From Hyphomicrobiaceae bacterium (GTDB lineage Bacteria > Pseudomonadota > Alphaproteobacteria > Rhizobiales > Hyphomicrobiaceae): a stretch of 64,000 nucleotides of DNA. The stretch spans positions 1 through 64,000 of the forward strand of contig JAKFWF010000018.1 of the NCBI GenBank assembly GCA_021730785.1. Reading direction: 5' to 3'. The notes beneath the pieces are model-generated. The model ran no database searches, had not been told where the DNA came from, and saw nothing but the letters and a program-made list of their open reading frames with translations. The position numbers were made by a program, and so were the translations under genes. Positions 25,486 through 35,056 of the stretch are shown here, one piece after another; the first letter of the stretch is position 1, and every line of letters starts with the position of its first letter.

Positions 25486-25525
25486 GTGCGACCACTTAGG
25501 CTTGGCGCTGACCATCAGCGTCAAG
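25486..25525. terminator. Tandem hairpins between dksA and fliO
   Basis: A short stem (AGTGGT/ACCACT, roughly 25480-25500) is followed by CTTGGCGCTGA (25501-25511) and TCAGCGTCAAG (25515-25525), an 11-bp stem with one G-T pair and a 3-base loop. The genes converge, so it could end both transcripts. No clean T run is present. Confidence 0.45.
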
Positions 25526-25549
25526 CTGCATCCATTCCCGTAAAATCTT

Positions 25550-25930
25550 TCATTTGTCGCCGACCGCCTGCCCGAGCGTGCGGGCGGGCCGCGCATAAAC
25601 CACGCCCGGGCCATCGACAACGTCGGCTGTTCGCGGACGTGGCTGGCCGATGTTGGTTTCGATCACCACATCGACCGGGCCGCCGGTCATGATGAGATGT
25701 TCGACATCATCGCGCCGGATCAGCACCAGACGGCGGCGGCCGTCGACGTTCGTTTGATCGACGACATCAAGGCGCCGCTCGGGCTTTGGACCAAACAGCG
25801 CACCGGTCAGGGCGGACGTCGGCGACCCGGTCGTCAGATAGCCGCGCACCAACAGTCCGCCGACCACGAGCAGGGCCGCGATGAAGATCAGGAAAAACAG
25901 CCACGACAGAATGTCCCACATGCGTCTCAT
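25550..25930 (-). CDS. fliO: FliO-like flagellar biosynthesis protein
   Basis: Protein of 126 aa with one N-terminal membrane helix (LSWLFFLIFIAALLVVGGLLV). It continues with ERRLDVVDQTNVDGRRRLVLI and RRDDVEHLIMTGGPVDVVIE, the FliO core. FliO is a small inner-membrane assembly factor of the flagellar type III export gate. No fliP or other gate gene adjoins it. It is divergent from cckA, with a candidate CtrA box in the shared promoter region. ATG at 25930 or 25921 are equally possible starts. Confidence 0.72.
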   Translation of the reverse strand: MRRMWDILSWLFFLIFIAALLVVGGLLVRGYLTTGSPTSALTGALFGPKPERRLDVVDQTNVDGRRRLVLIRRDDVEHLIMTGGPVDVVIETNIGQPRPRTADVVDGPGVVYARPARTLGQAVGDK

Positions 25931-26060
25931 CTCGCGGAGGTATCATCCGCGCCCATGGTTCGTGGGGCCACCGGTAGGACACCGTAGGCCCGAGTATGTC
26001 TCCGCTCGCAGAGCCGACCATCACACGACGCAGCGGATCACGGGGAGCTATAGACGCTAT

Positions 26061-26075
26061 TTAGCGCCTTTTTAA
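26061..26075. promoter_or_regulatory. Candidate CtrA box between fliO and cckA
   Basis: TTAG-CGCCTTT-TTAA matches the CtrA consensus TTAA-N7-TTAA with one mismatch. It stands between two divergent genes (fliO and cckA), both parts of the CtrA-controlled polar programme in relatives. It overlaps a small palindrome CGCTATTTAGCG (26055-26066). Confidence 0.4.
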
Positions 26076-26114
26076 CCCTGATGATCGATTTGTTGACAGC
26101 AACGAGGCCGTAGC

Positions 26115-28883
26115 GTGGTGCCAGACTGCCACGGTGCATTTCAGTTGAGGTTGCGCGTGTCGGTTCAAGGTCAAGCGGTGGCGGGTGCGGTGCGGTTGAA
26201 GGAAAAAATTCTCCGGGTGGCGCGCGCGGTTGAAGCGCGGGCGCCGGCCGCGCGGCACCAGATTCGCATGTTCGGCCACGAGCTCGCCTCCGTGATCGCT
26301 TCGAATCGCGCTAGCCTGCACCGCATGAAGGGGTCGACGACACGCACCACACCGCTGGTGAACGACGAGACTATGGCCGTGCTGCGTGGCGGCGGCTTCC
26401 TGACCCTTGCGCTGACCCTCGCCGGGGGCGCCGTCGGCGTGTTTGCGCTGCTGGCCTCGGGCTCGGGCGAGCCCGTGGTGCTGACGCTGATGGCCCTGCT
26501 GTCGACGATCGGCGTATTTTTCATCCTCGCCGCCCTCGCCGGTCATCTCAGGCTCACCGGCCGCATGACCGAGGACGAATTCGCGGCCGCAGCCGCCAGC
26601 GCCCTCGACGATGGCTTGATGATCACCAGCCGGGATGGCAGTCCGCTCTATGTGAGCCAGCCGTTCCAGGCCTTCCTCGGCAGGACGCGGGCCGGCGTGC
26701 CGCGCAGCCTCGAGGAGGTGCTGGCGCACGATCCGAAAGCAGTACAGGCATTGTTCCGGTTGGCACGGAACGCGGAGCGGGGGCGCGCCCATGACGAGAC
26801 ATTTGAGTTCGTGCGTGCCGTTACTGCGCCGGAGACTGTGTCGCACTCGCGCTGGTATCGCCTGAGTGTGAAGCCGTGGACCGCTGGTGGCGGTGCAGCG
26901 GCCGGTATGGGCCGACTGGCGGTGTGGCAGCTGAGCGATATCACCGCCGAACGCATCCGCGAAGCCAAACAGGCCGCCGCTGTGCAGACATCGCTTGCCC
27001 ACTACGACACCATGCCCGTTGGCTTGTTGGTGGTTAGCGATGCTGGGGCGATCGAGCACATCAATAGCACGCTGAGCGACTGGCTCGGTATGTCGCCAGC
27101 TTCGCGTGGTCGCTTCTTGCGGTTGGCCGATCTGCTGTCGGCCGATAGCGCAGAATTATTGCGGTCGCTGGCCCGGCGCCGCACCGGTACGCCGCAGACG
27201 ATCGACCTTGATCTCATCGGCCAGCAGGGCGAGGCGGTGCCTGGCCGCCTGCTCGTGATCGAGCGCGAGGCCAGCGACGGCCCGGGGGGCAGCGGCTTTG
27301 TTGCAGCCGTCCTGAAGCGATCGATTGAAACCGCGGGTTTCGGCAATCTGAAGACCACGAGCCAGCGTCTGACCCGACTGTTCGACGGCGCGCCGTTCGG
27401 CATCGCACTGGTGGGCGCCGATGGCCGCATCACCAGCGCCAACGGCGCATTCTCCCGGCTGCTGCTGGCGCCCGGCCAGGTCGAGGGGCTGCCGGCGCTC
27501 GGGCTGCTCGGCAAGGAAGCAGTGGGGGGGCTGCGTGCGCCGATCGAGGCCGCACTCGCAGCCGTGCTGGCGCAGAAGGCCCAGGGCGCGCCCGTGGAGG
27601 TGACGGTCGGCGAGTCGGGCGAGTTCACCCGCCGCATCGTCATGAGCCCACTCGGTGGCGCCTCGGGCAGTGGCGATGCTGCGGTTCTCTACGTCATGGA
27701 TGCGACCGAGCAGAAGACGCTCGAGGTCAATTTCGCCCAGAGCCAGAAGATGGAGGCAGTCGGCAAGCTTGCCGGCGGTATCGCCCACGACTTCAACAAC
27801 GTATTGACCGCCATTATCGGGTTTTCCGATCTGCTGCTGCAGACCCATCGGCCGAGCGATGCAGCCTACAAGAACATCATCGCGATAAAGTCGAGCGCCA
27901 ACCGCGCCGCCGGCATGGTCAGCCAACTGCTGGCGTTTTCGCGCCGCCAGACGTTGCAGCCGGAAGTGCTGGCCCTCGGCGAGACGCTGGGCGATCTCTC
28001 AGTGTTGCTGAACCGGCTGCTCGGCGAGAAGATCGACCTCAAGATCCACCAGGGACGCGATCTTTGGTATGTCAAGGCCGACCGCACGCAGCTTGGCCAG
28101 GTCATCATCAATCTCGCCGTCAACGCCCGGGACGCCATGCCGGACGGCGGGGCGCTCAAGATCACAACGCGCAATGTGTCCGAGCGCGAGAGCCAGCGCA
28201 TCGAGCAGCCAGGATTTGTCGTCGGCGAGTACGTGTTGATCGAGGTGGCCGACACCGGCCATGGCATGAAGCCCGAGGTCATGGCCAAGATCTTCGAGCC
28301 GTTCTTCACCACGAAGGGTGTGGGCAAGGGCACTGGGCTTGGCCTTTCGACCGTGTATGGCATCGTCAAGCAGACCGGCGGTTTCGTGTTCCCCGAAAGC
28401 GGTGTCGGACGCGGCACTACGTTTCGGGTCTATCTGCCGCGACATATCGTCGAGTACAGCGACGAAATCGTGCAGCAAAAGGCGCCGAAGAAAGAGCGCG
28501 CGATCGACCTCACCGGCAACGGCTGTGTCCTGCTCGTCGAGGACGAGGATGCCGTGCGCGGCTTTGCCACCGAAGCGCTCCGCCGCCAAGGGTACGACGT
28601 TCTGCAGGCTTCGAGCGGCGCCGAGGCGCTCGAGGTGATTGCGGCCGCGACCAAGACCATCAACCTCGTGGTCAGCGACGTGATCATGCCCGAGATGGAC
28701 GGCCCGACCTTGTTGAAGGAACTGCGGCGCACGCGCCCGGACCTGAAATTCATCTTCATGTCCGGCTATCCCGACGACGCCTTCAAGAACACGCTCGATC
28801 CCAACACCGAGTTCGCCTTCCTGCAGAAGCCGTTTTCTCTGATGCAGCTCGCGACCAAGGTCAAGGAACAGCTCGGCCGCTGA
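26115..28883 (+). CDS. cckA: Hybrid histidine kinase/phosphatase CckA
   Basis: Protein of up to 922 aa. Two membrane helices lie at about 93-141, followed by three PAS-like domains (to about 535). The HisKA helix is FAQSQKMEAVGKLAGGIAHD with His558. The HATPase shows NLAVNARDAMPDGG and GTGLGLSTVYGIVKQTGG. A receiver domain ends the protein with Asp855 (SDVIMPEMDGP). CckA phosphorylates or dephosphorylates CtrA and CpdR through ChpT at the cell pole. The longest start (GTG at 26115, GAGG upstream) is listed; ATGs at 26268 or 26325 would remove only a soluble leader, and the choice is uncertain. Gene order cckA-recA-alaS is conserved in relatives. Confidence 0.94.
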   Translation: MVPDCHGAFQLRLRVSVQGQAVAGAVRLKEKILRVARAVEARAPAARHQIRMFGHELASVIASNRASLHRMKGSTTRTTPLVNDETMAVLRGGGFLTLALTLAGGAVGVFALLASGSGEPVVLTLMALLSTIGVFFILAALAGHLRLTGRMTEDEFAAAAASALDDGLMITSRDGSPLYVSQPFQAFLGRTRAGVPRSLEEVLAHDPKAVQALFRLARNAERGRAHDETFEFVRAVTAPETVSHSRWYRLSVKPWTAGGGAAAGMGRLAVWQLSDITAERIREAKQAAAVQTSLAHYDTMPVGLLVVSDAGAIEHINSTLSDWLGMSPASRGRFLRLADLLSADSAELLRSLARRRTGTPQTIDLDLIGQQGEAVPGRLLVIEREASDGPGGSGFVAAVLKRSIETAGFGNLKTTSQRLTRLFDGAPFGIALVGADGRITSANGAFSRLLLAPGQVEGLPALGLLGKEAVGGLRAPIEAALAAVLAQKAQGAPVEVTVGESGEFTRRIVMSPLGGASGSGDAAVLYVMDATEQKTLEVNFAQSQKMEAVGKLAGGIAHDFNNVLTAIIGFSDLLLQTHRPSDAAYKNIIAIKSSANRAAGMVSQLLAFSRRQTLQPEVLALGETLGDLSVLLNRLLGEKIDLKIHQGRDLWYVKADRTQLGQVIINLAVNARDAMPDGGALKITTRNVSERESQRIEQPGFVVGEYVLIEVADTGHGMKPEVMAKIFEPFFTTKGVGKGTGLGLSTVYGIVKQTGGFVFPESGVGRGTTFRVYLPRHIVEYSDEIVQQKAPKKERAIDLTGNGCVLLVEDEDAVRGFATEALRRQGYDVLQASSGAEALEVIAAATKTINLVVSDVIMPEMDGPTLLKELRRTRPDLKFIFMSGYPDDAFKNTLDPNTEFAFLQKPFSLMQLATKVKEQLGR

Positions 28884-28890
28884 GATCTGC

Positions 28891-28917
28891 CCGGCGCGCA
28901 CTGTTGAGTCGCGCCGG
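28891..28917 (+). terminator. Hairpin after cckA
   Basis: CCGGCGCG (28891-28898) and CGCGCCGG (28910-28917) form a perfect 8-bp stem with an 11-base loop, eight bases after the cckA stop codon. No T run follows, so termination is likely but unproven. Confidence 0.45.
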
Positions 28918-29030
28918 AATAGCCGTGCGGCATCAAGGGTCACCTCCTGGTTGTTCGTGCGTGAACAAGCCTGGAACATAGGCCATTTTCATATTCTAAA
29001 ACAGGTGGTTAAAATGTTCTAGACAAACGA

Positions 29031-29045
29031 GAACAAAATGTGTAC
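29031..29045. promoter_or_regulatory. SOS (LexA) box-like site before recA
   Basis: GAAC-AAAATGT-GTAC differs from the alphaproteobacterial LexA consensus GAAC-N7-GAAC by one base. It lies 49 bases before the recA start, where an SOS operator is expected. Confidence 0.4.
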
Positions 29046-29093
29046 AAATATGGTCAATTGCTCATCTGCAACTCATGCCATAGGGTGAACGAC

Positions 29094-30236
29094 ATGACCT
29101 CGCCACAGCTTCGCGTCGTCGAAGGGGACACAATGGACAAGCACAAGGCGCTCGATGCGGCGCTGGCGCATATCGAGAAACAGTTTGGCAAGGGCTCGAT
29201 CATGAAGCTCGGTGCCAACGATCACCAGATCGATGTGGAGGCGGTGTCGACCGGGTCGCTTGGGCTCGACATCGCGCTTGGCATTGGCGGCCTGCCGAAG
29301 GGGCGTGTCGTCGAGATCTATGGTCCGGAAAGCTCGGGCAAGACCACGCTGGCCTTACATGTAATCGCGGAAGCGCAACGCAAAGGCGGCGTATGCGCCT
29401 TCGTCGATGCCGAGCATGCGCTCGACCCCGTCTATGCGAGGAAGCTTGGCGTCAACGTCGCCGAGCTGCTGATCTCGCAACCCGATACCGGCGAGCAGGC
29501 GCTCGAAATTGCCGACACGTTGGTACGGTCGGGGGCGGTCGAAATCCTGGTGGTCGATTCGGTCGCGGCCCTGACGCCGAAAGCCGAACTCGAAGGCGAA
29601 ATGGGTGACAGCCTGCCCGGCCTCCAGGCACGCCTCATGAGCCAGGCCCTGCGTAAGCTCACGGGCTCGATCTCGAAATCGGGCTGCATGGTGATCTTCA
29701 TCAACCAGATCCGCATGAAGATCGGCGTGATGTTCGGCAACCCCGAGACAACGACGGGCGGCAATGCGCTGAAGTTCTACGCGTCGGTGCGCCTCGATAT
29801 CCGCCGCATCGGCCAGATCAAGGAACGCGACGAGGTGGTCGGCAACCAGACCCGGGTCAAGGTCGTCAAGAACAAGGTGGCGCCGCCCTTCAAGCAGGTC
29901 GAGTTCGACATCATGTATGGAGAGGGTATTTCAAAGACCGGCGAGTTGGTTGATCTCGGCGTCAAGGGCGGCGTCATCGAGAAGTCGGGCGCCTGGTTCG
30001 CCTATGGTGGGCAAAAGATCGGCCAGGGTCGGGAGAACACCAAGCAGTACCTCAAGGACAATCCGGCGGTCGCGGCCGTGATCGAGAAAGCCGTGCGGCA
30101 GAACGCCGGATTGCTGGTCGACAAAATGCTGGCTCAACCCGAGGGCACCGAGGCGGTCGAGGCCGTGGAAGGGCCGGACGATGTCGATCTCGATGGTGGC
30201 GCTGCGCCGCAGAAGGCCGGCAAGGGGCGGCGCTGA
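29094..30236 (+). CDS. recA: Recombinase RecA
   Basis: Protein of 380 aa. Walker [14 protein letters not shown] near 76, Walker [20 protein letters not shown]1/L2 loops ([19 protein letters not shown] and [20 protein letters not shown]). It pairs homologous DNA and triggers LexA autocleavage. The ATG at 29094 (GGGTGA upstream) gives the common rhizobial start [16 protein letters not shown]. The ATG at 29133 has a stronger GAAGGGG site and is also possible. The acidic C-terminus ([12 protein letters not shown]) is normal. Confidence 0.98.
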   Translation: MTSPQLRVVEGDTMDKHKALDAALAHIEKQFGKGSIMKLGANDHQIDVEAVSTGSLGLDIALGIGGLPKGRVVEIYGPESSGKTTLALHVIAEAQRKGGVCAFVDAEHALDPVYARKLGVNVAELLISQPDTGEQALEIADTLVRSGAVEILVVDSVAALTPKAELEGEMGDSLPGLQARLMSQALRKLTGSISKSGCMVIFINQIRMKIGVMFGNPETTTGGNALKFYASVRLDIRRIGQIKERDEVVGNQTRVKVVKNKVAPPFKQVEFDIMYGEGISKTGELVDLGVKGGVIEKSGAWFAYGGQKIGQGRENTKQYLKDNPAVAAVIEKAVRQNAGLLVDKMLAQPEGTEAVEAVEGPDDVDLDGGAAPQKAGKGRR

Positions 30237-30429
30237 CACGGGCGGCGGCCACGTTCCTGGACAGCGACGGCCCTGGCCGGTACAACGCCGGGCCGTTGCG
30301 CTCGCGGGAGTGATGGCATTTCGGTTCGTTCGGCGCGGTGGCAATCGCGCCTGCGAGGCGATGTCGAACTCGCGGGCGCGCCGGAGTGCGGGATCTCGCG
30401 GGCAGCACGTCATCAAGGGCTAGAGCGCA

Positions 30430-33120
30430 ATGAGCGGCGTCAATCAGATCAGGGCCACGTTTCTCGACTACTTCAAGAAGCAGGGTCATGAAGTGGTCGC
30501 CTCGTCACCTCTGGTGCCGCGCAACGATCCGACCTTGATGTTCACCACCGCCGGCATGGTGCAGTTCAAGAACATCTTCACCGGCCAGGAGAAGCGGGGC
30601 TACTCGCGCGCCACAACCTCACAGAAGTGCGTGCGTGCCGGCGGCAAGCACAACGATCTCGACAATGTCGGCTATACCGCCCGCCACCACACTTTCTTCG
30701 AGATGCTCGGCAATTTCTCGTTCGGCGACTACTTCAAGAAGGACGCGATCCCGTTCGCCTGGAACCTGATCACCAAGGAGTTCGGGCTCGATCCGAAGCG
30801 GCTCTACATCACCGTCTACCACGACGATGAGGAGGCGGCCCTCATCTGGAAGAAGCTGACCGGGTTTGCGGATGAAAAGATCATCCGCATCGCGACCTCC
30901 GACAACTTCTGGGCCATGGGCGATACTGGTCCCTGCGGTCCCTGTTCGGAGATCTTCTTCGACCACGGCTCGAAGATACCAGGTGGTCCGCCGGGCTCGC
31001 CCGATGCCGATGGCGACCGCTACATCGAGATCTGGAATCTCGTGTTCATGCAGTATGAGAGCCGGGCGCCCGGCGACCGCATCAGCCTGCCAAAGCCCTC
31101 GATCGACACCGGCATGGGTCTCGAGCGCATCTCGGCCGTTCTTCAGGGAACGCACGACAACTACGAAACCGATCTGTTCAAGGCACTGATCGCAGCCTCG
31201 GTCGAGGCGACGGGGGTCGAAGCCAAGGGCGAGCACAAGGCCGGCCACCGTGTCATCGCCGACCACCTGCGGGCATCGAGCTTCCTCATCGCCGACGGCG
31301 TGCTGCCATCGAACGAGGGGCGCGGCTACGTGCTGCGCCGGATCATGCGACGTGCCATGCGGCATGCCCATCTGCTGGGCGCCAAGGATCCGCTCATGCA
31401 TCGTCTGGTGCCGGCGCTGGTGCGACAGATGGGCGAAAGCTACGGCGAACTCGTGCGCGCCCAGCCGATGATCACCGAAACACTGGAGCTCGAGGAGCGT
31501 CGCTTCCGCAAGACGCTCGAGCGTGGCCTTGGGCTGCTTTCGGAGGCGACCACCACGTTGGGCCGGGGCGCGACGCTGCCGGGCGAGACCGCGTTCAAGC
31601 TTTACGACACGTTCGGCTTCCCGCTGGATCTGACCCAGGATGCGCTGAGGGCGCGCGGCATCGCCGTCGACACGGCGGGGTTCGCTGTCGCCATGGAGAA
31701 ACAGAAGGTCGAAGCCCGCAAGGCCTGGAAGGGGTCGGGAGAGGCCGCCACCGAAACGGTGTGGTTCGAATTGAAGGAGCGGGTCGGGGCGAGCGAGTTT
31801 CTCGGCTACGATACCGAGACGGCCGAGGCAGTGGTCGTCGGCATCGTTCGGGATGGCAAGGAAGTAGCATCGCTGAAGATCGGCGACACCGCGTCGATCG
31901 TGGTCAACCAAACGCCGTTCTACGCCGAATCGGGGGGGCAACAGGGCGACCATGGCGTGATCAAAGGGCCGCAGGGCGCACTGCTGCGCGTTAGCGATAC
32001 CGCCAAGAAGCTCGGCGAACTGTTCGTGCATACGGGTGTCCTCGAGGGGGCGCCGCTCAAGGTTGGTGATGCCGTCGAAATGACCGTCGATCATCAGCGC
32101 CGGCAGGCCACACGCGCCAACCACTCTGGCACCCACCTCATCCACGAGGCGCTGCGCCGGGTACTGGGCGATCACGTGGCGCAAAAGGGCTCCTCCGTCG
32201 GGCCAGATCGGCTGCGGTTCGATTTTTCCCACACCAAGCCGATGAACGCCGAAGAACTCCGTCGCGTGGAGGACTTGGCCAACGCCATCACAGCGCAGAA
32301 TTCGACCGTTGAAACTCGGCTGATGGCGCTCGAAGATGCGCGCGAAACCGGCGCCATGGCGCTGTTTGGAGAGAAGTATGGCGACGAGGTTCGGGTTGTC
32401 TCGATGGGACTGCCCGATGATGCGAGGCGGCCCAACAAGCCGTGGTCGATCGAGCTTTGTGGTGGCACGCATGTCGCCCGCACTGGCGACATCGGCCTCA
32501 TCCGTATCCTGGCCGAGGGCGGATCGTCGGCCGGCGTGCGCCGCATCGAGGCGTTGACCGGTGATGGCGCGCGCGCGCATCTATTGACGCAGGACGAACG
32601 GGTGCGGGAAGCCGCCGGGCTGCTGCGCGCGCGACCGGAGGAACTGGTGGAGCGCGTCAAAGTATTGCTGGCGGAGCGGCGAACGCTCGAAAAGCAATTG
32701 TCCGACGCGCAACGACAGATGGCACTCGGGGGCGGCGCGCGGGCGGCTGCGGATACCAGCGCAAACGCGGGTGCGGCCGGCTCGGTCACCACGATCGGCA
32801 CGGTGAAACTGCTGACCCGCGTCGTTCACGGATTGGAGCCCAAAGATCTGCGCGGTCTCGTCGATGACGGCAAGGCCCAGCTTGGCTCCGGCGTTGTCGC
32901 CATGGTCGGCGTGTCGGCCGAGGGCAAGACCGGTCTGGCCGTCGGCGTGACGGGCGACCTCACGGTGAAGATCAGCGCCGTCGACCTGGTGAAGGTCGGC
33001 GCCGAGGCGCTTGGCGGCAAGGGCGGCGGCGGTCGTCCCGACTTCGCCCAGGCGGGTGGTGCCGATCCCGCCAGGGCCGAAGCGGCGCTGGCTGCGATTA
33101 CAGCGCGCTTGTCGAGCTGA
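30430..33120 (+). CDS. alaS: Alanyl-tRNA synthetase
   Basis: Protein of 896 aa, full length. The catalytic core begins [19 protein letters not shown] and contains [20 protein letters not shown]. The editing domain has the zinc-binding HSGTHLIH (H565, H569) and CGGTH (C677, H681). A DHHA1/C-Ala domain closes the protein ([11 protein letters not shown]). It charges tRNA-Ala and clears mischarged Ser and Gly. It lies about 190 bases after recA, a gene order widely kept in alphaproteobacteria. Confidence 0.98.
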   Translation: MSGVNQIRATFLDYFKKQGHEVVASSPLVPRNDPTLMFTTAGMVQFKNIFTGQEKRGYSRATTSQKCVRAGGKHNDLDNVGYTARHHTFFEMLGNFSFGDYFKKDAIPFAWNLITKEFGLDPKRLYITVYHDDEEAALIWKKLTGFADEKIIRIATSDNFWAMGDTGPCGPCSEIFFDHGSKIPGGPPGSPDADGDRYIEIWNLVFMQYESRAPGDRISLPKPSIDTGMGLERISAVLQGTHDNYETDLFKALIAASVEATGVEAKGEHKAGHRVIADHLRASSFLIADGVLPSNEGRGYVLRRIMRRAMRHAHLLGAKDPLMHRLVPALVRQMGESYGELVRAQPMITETLELEERRFRKTLERGLGLLSEATTTLGRGATLPGETAFKLYDTFGFPLDLTQDALRARGIAVDTAGFAVAMEKQKVEARKAWKGSGEAATETVWFELKERVGASEFLGYDTETAEAVVVGIVRDGKEVASLKIGDTASIVVNQTPFYAESGGQQGDHGVIKGPQGALLRVSDTAKKLGELFVHTGVLEGAPLKVGDAVEMTVDHQRRQATRANHSGTHLIHEALRRVLGDHVAQKGSSVGPDRLRFDFSHTKPMNAEELRRVEDLANAITAQNSTVETRLMALEDARETGAMALFGEKYGDEVRVVSMGLPDDARRPNKPWSIELCGGTHVARTGDIGLIRILAEGGSSAGVRRIEALTGDGARAHLLTQDERVREAAGLLRARPEELVERVKVLLAERRTLEKQLSDAQRQMALGGGARAAADTSANAGAAGSVTTIGTVKLLTRVVHGLEPKDLRGLVDDGKAQLGSGVVAMVGVSAEGKTGLAVGVTGDLTVKISAVDLVKVGAEALGGKGGGGRPDFAQAGGADPARAEAALAAITARLSS

Positions 33121-33193
33121 CACCGGGCGGCGGAAAGACGCGGCCGCTACGGTTACGACTTTATAAACTGTGTGCCTTGAGGAGATGACGACA

Positions 33194-34606
33194 ATGCCAG
33201 CGCCCTGGACGCCCGAGAGCTGGAGAAGGTTGCCAATCGAGCAGGCGCCGGTGTTTGCGGATCCCAAGGCGCTGGCCGAGGTCGAGGAGAAGCTTGGCAC
33301 GTTTCCGCCGCTGGTTTTTGCAGGCGAGGCCCGCCAGCTGAAGCGCGCGCTTGCCGACGTCGCTCATGGCAACGGGTTTCTGCTCCAGGGCGGCGACTGT
33401 GCCGAAAGCTTCCTGGAGCACCGCGCCGACAACATCCGCGACTTCTTCCGTGTGTTCCTGCAGATGGCAGTCGTCCTCACCTACGCGGGCGGCTCGCCGG
33501 TGGTGAAGGTCGGCCGGATCGCGGGTCAGTTCGCCAAGCCGCGCTCGTCGCCGGTGGAGAAGAAGGGCGGCGTCGAGCTGCCGAGCTATCGCGGCGACAT
33601 CATCAACGGACCCGAGTTCACGGCAGCTGCACGGACGGCGGACCCGCAACGCCAGATCGAGGCCTACCGGCAGTCGGCGGCGACCTTGAACCTGATCCGC
33701 GCATTCGCGATGGGCGGCTATGCCGACCTCGAACGCGTGCACCAGTGGAACATGGGCTTCGTCAAGGACAGCCCGCAAGGCCATCGCTACCAGGAACTGG
33801 CCGATCGCATCGCCGAGACCATGGGATTCATGCGGGCCTGCGGGATCACGTCCGACACCACCCCGCAGCTGAAGACCACGAATTTCTACACGAGCCACGA
33901 GGCGTTGCTGCTCGGCTTCGAGCAGGCGCTGACCCGGCTCGATTCGACCAGCGGCGATTGGTACGCAACAAGCGGTCATATGGTGTGGATCGGCGACCGT
34001 ACCCGCCAGCCCGATCATGCCCACGTGGAGTTCTGCCGCGGCATCAAGAACCCGATCGGTCTCAAGTGCGGGCCGACGCTGGAGCCCGATGGCCTGCTGC
34101 GGCTGCTCGATTTGCTCGATCCCAAGAACGAGGCCGGGCGCATGACGCTGATCTGCCGCTTCGGTGCCGACAAGGACAGAAACGATGTCAGCTTCAATGC
34201 CATGCGTACGCAGCTGATCAAGCTGATCCGCGCCGTGAAGAAGGCTGGACGCATCGTGGTGTGGAGTTGCGATCCGATGCACGGCAATACGATCACCGCT
34301 GCATCGGGCTACAAGACCCGCCCCTTCGATCGTATTCTCGGTGAAGTCGAGACGTTCTTTGCCGTGCATCGTGCCGAGGGCACGCATGCGGGCGGAGTGC
34401 ACGTTGAAATGACCGGCCAGAATGTGACCGAGTGCACGGGCGGTGCGACCGCCATTCTGGAATCGGATTTGTCGGCGCGCTATCACACGCATTGCGATCC
34501 GCGCCTCAATGCCGATCAGTCGCTCGAGCTGGCGTTCCTGGTGGCCGAGCGGCTGAAGCTCGAGCGTGCGGTGTTTGAATCCGGAAAACAAGCGGCAGCA
34601 GGGTGA
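33194..34606 (+). CDS. Class II 3-deoxy-7-phosphoheptulonate (DAHP) synthase
   Basis: Protein of 470 aa of the plant-like class II type: [51 protein letters not shown], and near the C-terminus [20 protein letters not shown] and [18 protein letters not shown]. It makes DAHP from erythrose 4-phosphate and phosphoenolpyruvate, the first step of the shikimate pathway. The ATG at 33194 is chosen because GAGGAG is nine bases upstream; ATG at 33185 and GTG at 33170 are also in frame. Its stop is followed directly by the small secreted-protein gene. Confidence 0.96.
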   Translation: MPAPWTPESWRRLPIEQAPVFADPKALAEVEEKLGTFPPLVFAGEARQLKRALADVAHGNGFLLQGGDCAESFLEHRADNIRDFFRVFLQMAVVLTYAGGSPVVKVGRIAGQFAKPRSSPVEKKGGVELPSYRGDIINGPEFTAAARTADPQRQIEAYRQSAATLNLIRAFAMGGYADLERVHQWNMGFVKDSPQGHRYQELADRIAETMGFMRACGITSDTTPQLKTTNFYTSHEALLLGFEQALTRLDSTSGDWYATSGHMVWIGDRTRQPDHAHVEFCRGIKNPIGLKCGPTLEPDGLLRLLDLLDPKNEAGRMTLICRFGADKDRNDVSFNAMRTQLIKLIRAVKKAGRIVVWSCDPMHGNTITAASGYKTRPFDRILGEVETFFAVHRAEGTHAGGVHVEMTGQNVTECTGGATAILESDLSARYHTHCDPRLNADQSLELAFLVAERLKLERAVFESGKQAAAG

Positions 34607-34611
34607 ATGAC

Positions 34612-35028
34612 ATGCGGACGATGATGGTTGCAGCGGTGGCGCTTTCAACGCTGATGCCGCTGGGGGCCGGTGCGCAGACGGCGCCAGTTGCGCCGCCGGC
34701 AGCGGCTCCCGCTGCACCGGTCGCAGCAGCCGCCCCGTCCGCGGTGACAACGGCTGCCGCAGCCAGCGCCGCCAAGGCAAAGCCCGTTCTGCCGGCGAAC
34801 TGCTTTCGATTACCCCTGTCCGACGTGGCATTCGGCACGGAAGGGGCGACCCGGTATGCGCGCGAGAAACTCGACGAGTATGCCCAGGTAGAGGTGAAAA
34901 AGCGCAAGTGGGCGGCGAAGCCGTTGATCAAAAGCAACGAAACCGTCAGCTGTGACGTCTATCTCAACCTTGGTCCGCTTGGCACCGAGTATCGCTGCCT
35001 CGTGACCGCAACGTTCTGCCAGAAGTAG
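34612..35028 (+). CDS. Secreted small protein of unknown function
   Basis: Protein of 138 aa with a signal peptide (MRTMMVAAVALSTLMPLGAGAQ). A 40-residue Ala/Pro-rich linker follows, then a compact domain (PANCFRLPLSDVAFGTEGATRYAREKLDEY) with three cysteines (NCFR, SCDVY, RCLVT, FCQK includes a fourth). I recognise no family. The repeated Cys suggests disulfides in the periplasm. It is five bases after the DAHP synthase stop and may be co-transcribed. Confidence 0.65.
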   Translation: MRTMMVAAVALSTLMPLGAGAQTAPVAPPAAAPAAPVAAAAPSAVTTAAAASAAKAKPVLPANCFRLPLSDVAFGTEGATRYAREKLDEYAQVEVKKRKWAAKPLIKSNETVSCDVYLNLGPLGTEYRCLVTATFCQK

Positions 35029-35036
35029 CCGAACGG

Positions 35037-35056
35037 TCGGCCTCAGCCGAGGCCGA
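35037..35056. terminator. Hairpin between convergent genes
   Basis: TCGGCCTC (35037-35044) and GAGGCCGA (35049-35056) form an 8-bp stem with a 4-base loop. It overlaps the last codons of the CelD-like gene and stands 8 bases past the secreted-protein stop. No T run. Confidence 0.4.

Noticed and set aside
30619-32580. Long minus-strand frame inside alaS
   Set aside because: It is antisense to a full-length, well-conserved gene; no motifs.
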